A DNA stretch of 64,000 nucleotides from JAAOII01 sp965207945 (GTDB lineage: Bacteria; Pseudomonadota; Gammaproteobacteria; CBDBNL01; JAAOII01). Every line of letters starts with the position of its first letter. Positions within the stretch are counted from its first letter, which is position 1. Under the pieces are notes generated by a model that worked only from the letters and a program-made list of their open reading frames with translations, did not search any database and was not told the origin of the DNA. This document shows, piece by piece, positions 18,104 through 25,521 of the stretch. The translations under genes and the position numbers were made by a program. Location: positions 1,736,001-1,800,000 of the forward strand of contig OZ242303.1 in NCBI GenBank assembly GCA_965207945.1, written 5' to 3'.

Positions 18104-18305
18104 AGATTACACAGTGGTGCTAATTACGGGGATACATGTTCGCTACAGCCATCTTAGCCATTTTTTGCTAGTGGATTTTACTTTGGTATTGCCTTTTCTA
18201 ACATTCATAATAGTTTTTAAATATTTCATAAATAATTAAATTTCACATTTTTTATCCACAGAAAAAATTGGTTGATACATATTAACTCATACAATTATTT
18301 GTATT
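18104..18305. other. Non-coding gap between the small ORF and pentapeptide gene B
   Basis: No ORF is supported here. It holds one perfect DnaA-box consensus (TTATCCACA, 18252-18260) in an AT-rich setting, but no cluster of such boxes, so it is not an origin on this evidence. Confidence 0.5.
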
Positions 18306-20249
18306 TTACTTTCTGCTGCTTTTTGATAACTGGTCTATGAGCTTACGTATCTTATTAACTAAATTAACGTTTTTATTTTCTGACATACTTGGTGATTGCA
18401 TAGAACTATCCATGTTATACAAAAATTGTATTCCCTCCTCTTTAACCATCTTTTCTAATCTTTCCTGGAGGTTATCTAAATGTTCATCGCTAATATCATA
18501 CATCCCCTGGCTATCTTTAGTAACAATAGAGTTTGTCTTTATTATATCCAATCCATTAGGTTCTTCTTTATTCTCCATTGCCTCCTGTGCCACTTCCATT
18601 CTCTTTTTAAATTCTTCTCCCGCTTTCGGAATTAGAAACTGGCATATATCATCCAGCCGTTGTTTTCTTATATCTTTATGTTCAATATAACCAATATCTG
18701 TAATATTATTGAACATAATATTCTCACTTTTAATCTCACTTAATATAGTGCCATATAAATTACAACTCAAAAGCATTGCATGGGATAAATTAACATCAAT
18801 CATTCCCCCCCCTTGAAGTTGGGTACTAATTAGTAGTGCTTCCTCCAGATTAACTTTATCTAAATATACCCCTTCTAGCTTAGTGTAACTCAAATGCACC
18901 CTCCGGAGATTAGAGCGATCTATATATGCTCCCTGTAGTTTTGCACTATTTAAAGATCCCCCCTCGAGATTAACATTATTTAAATATGCTCCCTGTAGAT
19001 CAACACCATTTAAAGCTATCCCCGGTAATTGACATTGTGATAAATAAGCACGCTGTAAATTAACTCCAGATAAATTTGCACCTTTTAGATATACTCCATT
19101 TAAATTTGCTCTCTGGAGTTGGGTATTTGCTAAATATGCATCTTGTAAATAAGTACCTCTTAAATATGCGCCATGGAAATTAACGTTACCTAATTTAGCT
19201 TGCTTTAAATAAGTCCAATTCAATGAAGCAGCTACAAGGCATGCATTGCTAAAATTAATGCCGCCTAACTTTAAATCCTTTAAATAAATTCCGCATAATT
19301 TCTTATTATGAAATTTTAATTTGCCAAGTTGTTCAGGTCTTTTGACAGAAATCTCTTCTAATATATAACTAACAGCTACCAAAGCTTCTTGGCTACGCTT
19401 CTCCTGTAATAAGGTTATCTCGTCCATTTGATTTTTATCACCAATTCTATTATCTTCATTTAGCAACCAAGAGCTATATGGATCATCTATTTTTCTTTTC
19501 TCAACAAATTTATCTATATATTCCTCCATCCATTCATTGCAGCTACAGATAATATCTAAGCATCTTTGGGTATCCTCAGAGTTATCTATTGCTAAGGCAC
19601 GTAAACTAGATATTGCCCCCAAATGGGCGGGGAATGAACTTTCATTTAACTCTTTAGATAGCGCCTTAGCTGCGTTATCAAACCTTTCATCAAAGCGTCT
19701 ACCCTTATCCAATATTCTAGTTTGGTTGGCAATGTGTGTGCGCCATCCTGCAAAAATTAAGGTCGCTACCCCTGCAATTCCAATAAGAACGTTACGGAAG
19801 TTAAGAGGTTCGGCAGGTAGGGATAATCGAGTAAACAATATATTCCACCAACCACAACAATTATCGTATATACCTTTGACAAGGAAAGTAGAAGCAACTA
19901 ACAGAACTAAGAAAATGGCAACATCTTTTATCTCCTCATGTATTTGAATTGGTGATTTAAATAATCTGTAGCCATTAATTAATCTGTCATATATTCCTTT
20001 TAATTTCTTTGTTGCCGCTAAATAACATACTGGTAATAAAGTTATTCCAGTAAGAATGAAAAATAAATTTTTCCAATTGTAAGAATTGCCAGTAAATTTC
20101 TTCTTTAGTAATGTTTTGTTGAGAGAATCAGAATCCGAAAGGGGGATATCAGTTAAAGTAAAATAAGATATTAGAATTGTAAGAACTGTAGCCGCACCAA
20201 TTAAAAACCATTTTTTAATACTTTTAGATTCTCTTGATTGTTTGTTCAT
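18306..20249 (-). CDS. Membrane-anchored pentapeptide-repeat protein (paralogue B)
   Basis: A larger paralogue of the 14761-16398 protein, with four likely membrane helices (about residues 15-32, 60-80, 110-128 and 152-172 counting from a possible GTG start at 20258). A shared linker RRFDERFDNAAKALSKELNE and AHLGAISSLRALAIDNS block follows. The pentapeptide solenoid from about 325 to 510 is cleaner than in A, with many units such as LQRAN, LKGAN, LQGAY and LEGVY. The C-terminal helical tail again matches A. ATG at 20249 is preferred; GTG at 20258 would add three residues. It is first in the minus-strand run leading to the small ORF, methyltransferase and paralogue A. Function unknown. Membrane topology would put the solenoid in the cytoplasm. 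Confidence 0.84.
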   Translation of the reverse strand: MNKQSRESKSIKKWFLIGAATVLTILISYFTLTDIPLSDSDSLNKTLLKKKFTGNSYNWKNLFFILTGITLLPVCYLAATKKLKGIYDRLINGYRLFKSPIQIHEEIKDVAIFLVLLVASTFLVKGIYDNCCGWWNILFTRLSLPAEPLNFRNVLIGIAGVATLIFAGWRTHIANQTRILDKGRRFDERFDNAAKALSKELNESSFPAHLGAISSLRALAIDNSEDTQRCLDIICSCNEWMEEYIDKFVEKRKIDDPYSSWLLNEDNRIGDKNQMDEITLLQEKRSQEALVAVSYILEEISVKRPEQLGKLKFHNKKLCGIYLKDLKLGGINFSNACLVAASLNWTYLKQAKLGNVNFHGAYLRGTYLQDAYLANTQLQRANLNGVYLKGANLSGVNLQRAYLSQCQLPGIALNGVDLQGAYLNNVNLEGGSLNSAKLQGAYIDRSNLRRVHLSYTKLEGVYLDKVNLEEALLISTQLQGGGMIDVNLSHAMLLSCNLYGTILSEIKSENIMFNNITDIGYIEHKDIRKQRLDDICQFLIPKAGEEFKKRMEVAQEAMENKEEPNGLDIIKTNSIVTKDSQGMYDISDEHLDNLQERLEKMVKEEGIQFLYNMDSSMQSPSMSENKNVNLVNKIRKLIDQLSKSSRK

Positions 20250-20343
20250 AGTAGGCACCCAGTGTTTAAATATTTATAGTAGGTTGTATATATTAGCATG
20301 TTTTATGTGTGTCGTGGGGGGTAGTTGTATGCGGGGGTTTCCT

Positions 20344-20424
20344 GCGAGCATGATGATGGTTTCTTCAAAGAGCATATTATAAGTGGGTCGCGAGCATAGC
20401 GATAGTTTGTTGCGAGAGTTAGAC
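20344..20424 (+). repeat. Two copies of a 35-bp GCGAGCAT repeat
   Basis: A complete copy lies at 20390-20424 and a shorter one at 20344-20363. The full copy matches 38662-38696 at 27 of 35 positions with no gap. In both places it is followed by a GGGCGG...CCGCCC palindrome ending in CTAC, so the two parts form one composite repeat family. Confidence 0.7.
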
Positions 20425-20427
20425 GGA

Positions 20428-20456
20428 TAGCGGGCGGAGCACGGCTCCGCCCCTAC
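20428..20456 (-). repeat. REP-like GTAG palindrome
   Basis: On the minus strand GTAG is followed by GGGCGGAGC, a 3-base loop and GCTCCGCCC, then GCTA. The stem is perfect. The GTAG head plus palindrome is the layout of REP elements mobilised by RAYT transposases. Related copies are at 27654, 27716, 27871, 28561 and 38702. Confidence 0.72.
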
Positions 20457-20481
20457 AGAGCTGAATCGAAAGAAACAGTAA

Positions 20482-20988
20482 TTAGTTGGAATTACTGTTT
20501 GCTAGTAGTGAGTGGCCTGTAGTTGTTTCATAAGGAGGTTCAGCTAACATGTAATATTTATTAAGTTGCTCCTCTAAGTTATTTGCATATAGGTAGGTAT
20601 GATTTGTGAAATATGATTTTGCTAAATCATTGCCTTGATGGTCTCTTCCTGCTATTGCCTGGAGTTGATATTCATTATTAATAATATAAGGGTTATCCTG
20701 TGTGCCGTCACCTATTACGGTGAAATTAGCATCATAAGGATCTCCATCATAAGCATTAATTATTCCATCGCCATCAATATCAAGGACTATAGATTTACTC
20801 AGTTTTAATATATCAACATTAGAATGTTGATTGTATGTAGAAGTGGAGACGGAAGCGGATGTAGCAACAGAAGCACAAGATGCGGAGTCAGATGAAGAAT
20901 CACTTGTGTCTGGTCCCCCACAAGATACAATAAGAAGTAATAAGCTAAGGGGTATTATTTTAAGTATATTAATATTCATGTTCTTCAT
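20482..20988 (-). CDS. Lipoprotein with calcium-type repeat, possibly the truncated start of a larger surface protein
   Basis: The signal peptide ends in a lipobox LIVSC (Cys at about 23), followed by a serine-rich linker. At about residues 70-87 DIDGDGIINAYDGDPYDAN is a thrombospondin type-3-like calcium-binding motif. Next comes GDGTQDNPYIINNEYQLQAI, the usual opening of GLUG-type adhesin and autotransporter repeats, where long surface proteins normally continue for hundreds of residues. Here it stops at 168 after a short S/N-rich end. Either it is a small complete lipoprotein or a truncated remnant. It overlaps the nuclease gene upstream by one base (TAATG), so the two are co-translated. 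Function not known. Confidence 0.7.
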   Translation of the reverse strand: MKNMNINILKIIPLSLLLLIVSCGGPDTSDSSSDSASCASVATSASVSTSTYNQHSNVDILKLSKSIVLDIDGDGIINAYDGDPYDANFTVIGDGTQDNPYIINNEYQLQAIAGRDHQGNDLAKSYFTNHTYLYANNLEEQLNKYYMLAEPPYETTTGHSLLANSNSN

Positions 20989-21674
20989 TAGATTGATAAG
21001 TTACAAACATTAAAAACACTGGCATCATTTGCATCAAATGCAAGCTGATATTTAACTTTTACTCCCCTATATTTTGTTAAGTATTTACAAATATTATCAT
21101 TAGTGAAGTTAAAATCTACCCCCGAACCATCACCAGCCAGAGTGATAAACCTAAGAGGCAAAGAAGCTCCTTTAGATCTATTAATTTCAGAACAGGATGG
21201 GACAAGGTTTTGAACATCATTAGCGAATGTTGATTTTCTAGCTAGATTCCACACGAGCCCACCACTGTCGTGAGCGTCTTTCAGTGAAACAACATGGTCG
21301 GCGTCTACTCCAGCTGAGCAGGATAATCCGCTATAAAAACCTATTGTGTTAGTAAAACTATACCCTCTGTAGTTCCATTCTTGCCTGTCATAATCATTTT
21401 GCGAAGATGGACTTCGGGTACTATCTGGCTTTGGGCATGCAGGCGCGCTTGCGCTGCTTCCTCCACCTCCACTGCTTCCACCGTGACAATGGCGTCCTCC
21501 ATTTTTATTATCATTATGACATCCGTCAGAGGCGGTACGTCCTCCGTGAGCATGTCCAATTTGAGTATATAAAAAAGGAAGTAATAAGATTAATAAAGTA
21601 GAATAAAATTTTCTTGTTTTGGATGCTGGACGCACTGAGGCGACCATATCCTTGATATGTTTTACATGTTTCAT
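20988..21674 (-). CDS. Secreted HNH-type nuclease with N-terminal YHYH-like motif
   Basis: The signal peptide (hydrophobic core about residues 24-40, ending GHA) is followed by HGGRTASDGCHNDNKNGG and a CH pair, the short Cys/His motif of YHYH-domain proteins that probably binds metal. A G/S-rich linker leads to an HNH endonuclease domain of the GmrSD/DUF1524 type: D126-H127 in VDADHVVSLKDAHDSGG, the FANDVQNLV segment, and EINRSKG (Asn165, Lys168). The protein should act outside the cytoplasm, degrading DNA for nutrients or as a toxin towards competitors. It is coupled to the downstream lipoprotein gene. No immunity gene was recognised, though the lipoprotein could be one. Domain call is good; role is inference. 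Confidence 0.8.
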   Translation of the reverse strand: MKHVKHIKDMVASVRPASKTRKFYSTLLILLLPFLYTQIGHAHGGRTASDGCHNDNKNGGRHCHGGSSGGGGSSASAPACPKPDSTRSPSSQNDYDRQEWNYRGYSFTNTIGFYSGLSCSAGVDADHVVSLKDAHDSGGLVWNLARKSTFANDVQNLVPSCSEINRSKGASLPLRFITLAGDGSGVDFNFTNDNICKYLTKYRGVKVKYQLAFDANDASVFNVCNLSI

Positions 21675-21899
21675 AGTAGTAGCTATTTGTTTGTATTTGA
21701 GTTATATAATGTATAAATTATATGTTAATTTATGGAGATTTATCCAGTTAATTATCAATTATTTATTTTGACATTCAGAGGGGTGTCGTAAATTTATACC
21801 CCATAGTGTAGTGTTGTGGGATGGGGTTATTGTAATAATGGGGTTGTTGGCATAAAATATAGGGGTTAGTTACCACTTATATACAGTATTTACAGAAAA

Positions 21900-23570
21900 A
21901 TGGAAAAATGCCGTCTCGTCCTTGCCCAACTTAATCTTACGGTTGGTGATATTCAAGGCAACTCAGACAAAATTATTGCAGCTGCTCAGCGAGCGCATCA
22001 GGAGATGGGTGCTGATATTCTGGCACTGCCAGAGCAAGCAATCATCGGCTATCCTGCGGAGGACTTAATCCTGCAGCCGGATATGGCTTCATTATGTCGT
22101 GCTGCGTTGCAACGGATTTTAGCGGAGATTCCGCCACAGCTATGTATTGTGATAGGTTATCCACGTGATTCGCAAGATGCTCCATCCCATCAAGATCCGC
22201 TAAATCGCATCACTAATCATTTGGAGGTGTATCATCAGGGAAAACTGCTTGCTTCTTATGCTAAGCAACTGCTCCCCTCCTATCAGGTATTTGATGAGAA
22301 GAGATATTTCAAGGCGGGTAAAGGCGTGGTTATCTTTAAGTTCAAGGGCATAAAGTTTGGGGTGCTAATCTGCGAGGATTTATGGCAAGAGCAGCCAGTA
22401 GCGGATTGCAAGAAGTCCGGCGCCCAGCATATTATCAGCATCAATGCTTCGCCCTATAGCACCGAGCAGCCGCAAAAAAGAGTGAAGGTGGTGCAGCAGC
22501 GGGCGCGAGAAAATGATATTAGCATATCTTATGTTAATTGCTGCGGCGGGCAGGATGAGCTGGTGTTTGATGGCAACTCTTTTGTGTGCAATAATCAAGG
22601 CGAGGTGGTGCATCGCGCCCCTGGTCTTTGCCAGCATCTGTCCGTAGTGGAGATTGATGCGAAGGAGCAGCCAGGACAACCTTTGCCAGCAGAGATTCAT
22701 CAGCCGCTTGAGAAGAATGCGGAAATCTATGAGGTGTTGAAACTCGGCTTGCGCGATTATATGCATAAGAATAATTTTAGCAAGGCGGTGCTGGGGCTTT
22801 CGGGCGGCATAGATTCGGCTGTGGTTGCCTGCTTAGCGGCGGATGCTTTGGGGGCGCAGAATGTTACTTGCTTGATGATGCCTTATAACTATACTTCCAA
22901 TATCAGCTTGGAGGATGCCGCTGTACTTGCCAATAATCTGGGGGTGAATTATGAGTCCATTGCGGTGCATCCGTTGGTGGATACGTTGCGTTCTTCTTTG
23001 GGACGTTATATGGACTTGAGCGATCCAACGGATATAACCGCGCAGAATATTCAGCCGCGCGCCCGGGCGATAATTTTGATGGCATGGGCGAACAAAAATA
23101 ATATGATGGTGCTTGCCACATCCAATAAAAGTGAAAGCGCGGTTGGCTACACCACTCTTTATGGCGATATGGCGGGTGGGTATTCGCCGCTCAAGGATGT
23201 GTTTAAGACCCGCGTCTATCAGTTAGCCGAGTATCGCAATAGCATCAGTGCGGTAATTCCTGCCAGGGCTATTAGCCGCCCACCCACAGCCGAGCTTTAT
23301 GAAGGACAGCAGGATGTGAATAATTTGCCCGAGTATGATGTGTTGGATAAGATTCTAACTGCTTATGTGGAAGAGGCGATGGGACATAATGATATTATCC
23401 AGCGCGGGTTTAGTCGCGCCGATGTGATAAGGGTAATAAATATGGTGGATAAAGCGGAGTATAAGAGGCAGCAGGCAGCGCCAGGAACGCGTATTAGCGA
23501 AAGAGGGTTTGGCAAAGATCGCCGTTACCCTATCACCAATAAATATGCGGCGGAGTTACAGAAAGCTTGA
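21900..23570 (+). CDS. nadE: Glutamine-dependent NAD+ synthetase
   Basis: Last step of NAD biosynthesis: amidation of nicotinate adenine dinucleotide using ammonia from glutamine. The N-terminal carbon-nitrogen hydrolase domain (about 1-265) has its triad visible as E45 in LPEQAIIGYP, K122 in AKQLLPSYQ and C158 in VLICEDLW. The C-terminal synthetase domain has the P-loop SGGIDSA at 301-307 and a late KAEYKRQQAAPG segment. Length (556) is standard for the glutaminase-containing form. The stop overlaps the ATG of the LptC-like gene by one base. A TTGACA at 21768-21773 lies about 130 bp upstream without a convincing -10 box. Confidence 0.97.
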   Translation: MEKCRLVLAQLNLTVGDIQGNSDKIIAAAQRAHQEMGADILALPEQAIIGYPAEDLILQPDMASLCRAALQRILAEIPPQLCIVIGYPRDSQDAPSHQDPLNRITNHLEVYHQGKLLASYAKQLLPSYQVFDEKRYFKAGKGVVIFKFKGIKFGVLICEDLWQEQPVADCKKSGAQHIISINASPYSTEQPQKRVKVVQQRARENDISISYVNCCGGQDELVFDGNSFVCNNQGEVVHRAPGLCQHLSVVEIDAKEQPGQPLPAEIHQPLEKNAEIYEVLKLGLRDYMHKNNFSKAVLGLSGGIDSAVVACLAADALGAQNVTCLMMPYNYTSNISLEDAAVLANNLGVNYESIAVHPLVDTLRSSLGRYMDLSDPTDITAQNIQPRARAIILMAWANKNNMMVLATSNKSESAVGYTTLYGDMAGGYSPLKDVFKTRVYQLAEYRNSISAVIPARAISRPPTAELYEGQQDVNNLPEYDVLDKILTAYVEEAMGHNDIIQRGFSRADVIRVINMVDKAEYKRQQAAPGTRISERGFGKDRRYPITNKYAAELQKA

Positions 23571-24733
23571 TGAAGTTTAGAGGTTATTTGCTGCCGAACC
23601 TTGTGTTGTTTCTGGTGATTGTTTTTGCCTGGTTCAATATTGATTTAATTAGTAAACGTTTTAGTATAAGTACTAATGATTCTTCAGGCGAGGCGCAAGC
23701 GTCTCCGCTATTTGTGATGCAAAACGGCAAGCAGGATTATTATCAGGATGATTATTTAAACTATCGTATCAACTATACGGAGTTCACTCTTTATAAAAGG
23801 AAAAAGTTCAATATGCTGAAACCCTATTTGCAGGAATATAATCCTCAAGCACAACTGATAAATCAAGTAAGGGCGGATAGGTTGGATTCGGCTGATGGCA
23901 ATAATCTTATCTTTGCCGGCGCTCCTGCCACTATAGTTATGACAACTGAGGATTCGTTAACCAATGGCTCGGCTCCTAAAATATACTATGATGTTAAAGC
24001 TCAGGAAGTATTGTTGGCAGATAAGGCGCAAATAACTTATATAAGGGGGGTTGTAAAGGCAGGTATAAAGGCAGATATAAATGACTCCATAAAGAAGTCG
24101 TCCGCAAACAATGAGCGGCGCGATGCTAAGGGTATCCTCGGCGCAGCAGATAGCGAACCCTACACCATCAACAGCAAGGCAAATACTATTACGATTAATC
24201 AGCAGCTCGCAACTTTCAATGGGGAAGCAGATATTATCTATAAGAAGGAGGGACAGCAATTGCAGACATTAAGGGCGCAAGCCAAACAAGTAGTCCATGA
24301 TGCAAGTAAGAATAACCTTAGATTTAATGGCGCAGTAAATATCGTCCACAGTCAAGGGCACAGGCAAGGGTATAGCCAAAGACAAAAGCAACAGCAAGAA
24401 GTATTAACTGCCAAGGCGAGCCAAGCCGAATATAATACTAAGAGTAATGAACTTGCCTTGCGCGGTAATGTAGAAATTTTCCATAATAAAGATGGCAGGT
24501 TGGTGCAAGCAAGTGGAGATAGCGGCGACTATGCAGAAAACTCTCTTGTTCTGCGTGGCAATGTGCGCATTAAAGATGGCAGTAGCAGCGCCACAGCCGA
24601 CAAAGCATTCTATGATGTTACTTCAGGGGAATGGACATTAGCCGGCAAGTCATCTAATGAGGCAGGTGATTCCGATAAGAGTGATGGTGCTGCGCCGTTA
24701 GATGATAAAATAGAGATAATTGTGCCGAAATGA
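23570..24733 (+). CDS. lptC: LPS export protein with LptC-like and LptA-like parts in one chain
   Basis: A 387-residue protein with one N-terminal membrane helix (about 7-27). A periplasmic region at about 45-170 resembles LptC (the YRINYTEFTLYKRKKFNMLKPYLQEY stretch is split over residues 56-82). From about 185 it holds OstA/LptA-type beta-strand repeats: PYTINSKANTITINQQLATFNG, then LTAKASQAEYNTKSNELALRG, then ASGDSGDYAENSLVLRGNV. LptC is normally about 190 residues and LptA a separate soluble protein; here the next gene is lptB with no lptA between. A fusion would tether the periplasmic LPS bridge to the inner membrane. A Q-rich low-complexity patch lies at about 262-278. ATG at 23570 is preferred over TTG at 23567. 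Confidence 0.78.
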   Translation: MKFRGYLLPNLVLFLVIVFAWFNIDLISKRFSISTNDSSGEAQASPLFVMQNGKQDYYQDDYLNYRINYTEFTLYKRKKFNMLKPYLQEYNPQAQLINQVRADRLDSADGNNLIFAGAPATIVMTTEDSLTNGSAPKIYYDVKAQEVLLADKAQITYIRGVVKAGIKADINDSIKKSSANNERRDAKGILGAADSEPYTINSKANTITINQQLATFNGEADIIYKKEGQQLQTLRAQAKQVVHDASKNNLRFNGAVNIVHSQGHRQGYSQRQKQQQEVLTAKASQAEYNTKSNELALRGNVEIFHNKDGRLVQASGDSGDYAENSLVLRGNVRIKDGSSSATADKAFYDVTSGEWTLAGKSSNEAGDSDKSDGAAPLDDKIEIIVPK

Positions 24734-24767
24734 ATAATCATATAACCAACCAAATCAGCTAAGCAAG

Positions 24768-25493
24768 ATGAACAATCTGAAAGCCACAGGAATATCTAAA
24801 AGCTATGGCAAGCATGTCGTGCTGCGCGATATAAACATAGAAGTATCTCAAGGGAAGATTGTTGGGCTACTCGGTCCTAATGGTTCGGGCAAAACCACAT
24901 TCTTTTATACTCTTATAGGATTAGTCCAACCAGATTCTGGCAATATCATATTAAACGGCAAGGATATAACTCGTCTGCAAATGTATAAAAGAAGTCAACT
25001 GGGTCTGGGATATCTGCCGCAGGATGGCTCGGTATTTCGCGACCTAAGTGTGGCGCAGAATATAATGGCGGCGCTGGAGTTTAGGCGCGACCTTAACAAG
25101 CAACAATGTAAAGAGGAGCTGGAGTCGCTATTAGAAACATTTGCTCTGATGCAGATTCGCGACTCCAAAGGCAGAGTTCTTTCGGGAGGAGAAAGAAGAC
25201 GCACCGAAGTGGCGCGCCTGTTGGCGATGAAACCGCTGTTTGTGTTGCTGGATGAACCCTTTGCTGGAGTAGACCCAATTTCAGTTGGCGGCATAAAGGA
25301 TTTAGTGCGCGATTTAGCGCGAAGAGGCATAGGCGTATTGATAAACGACCATAATGTGGCGGACACTTTATCCCTATGTGATAATAATTATGTGATGGGT
25401 GAGGGGAAAATAATTGCTAATGGCAGCGCCGAAGAGATTGTTGCCAATGATTTAGTGCGCAAGACCTATTTAGGCGATGATTTTAAGTTGTAA
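24768..25493 (+). CDS. lptB: LPS export ABC transporter ATP-binding protein LptB
   Basis: The cytoplasmic ATPase that powers extraction of lipopolysaccharide by LptFG and its movement along the LptC-LptA bridge. It has Walker A GPNGSGKTT, the LptB-type Q-loop segment GLGYLPQDGSVFRDLSV, signature LSGGERRRTEVARLL, Walker B FVLLDEPFAGVDP and the switch His in INDHNV. Length 241 is standard. The position directly after the lptC/A-like gene is the conserved context. lptF and lptG are not in the window. Confidence 0.96.
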   Translation: MNNLKATGISKSYGKHVVLRDINIEVSQGKIVGLLGPNGSGKTTFFYTLIGLVQPDSGNIILNGKDITRLQMYKRSQLGLGYLPQDGSVFRDLSVAQNIMAALEFRRDLNKQQCKEELESLLETFALMQIRDSKGRVLSGGERRRTEVARLLAMKPLFVLLDEPFAGVDPISVGGIKDLVRDLARRGIGVLINDHNVADTLSLCDNNYVMGEGKIIANGSAEEIVANDLVRKTYLGDDFKL

Positions 25494-25521
25494 GGGGCGG
25501 GAGGATAAATCTGTAATCTAA

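Noticed and set aside
18252..18260. Perfect DnaA-box consensus
   Set aside because: A single box with no cluster, no neighbouring dnaA, dnaN or gidA, and no strand switch; one match is expected by chance in AT-rich DNA.
16458..20249. Classical type II or type III restriction-modification system
   Set aside because: No separate restriction subunit or helicase gene is present; only the C-terminal domain of the methyltransferase could be a nuclease.
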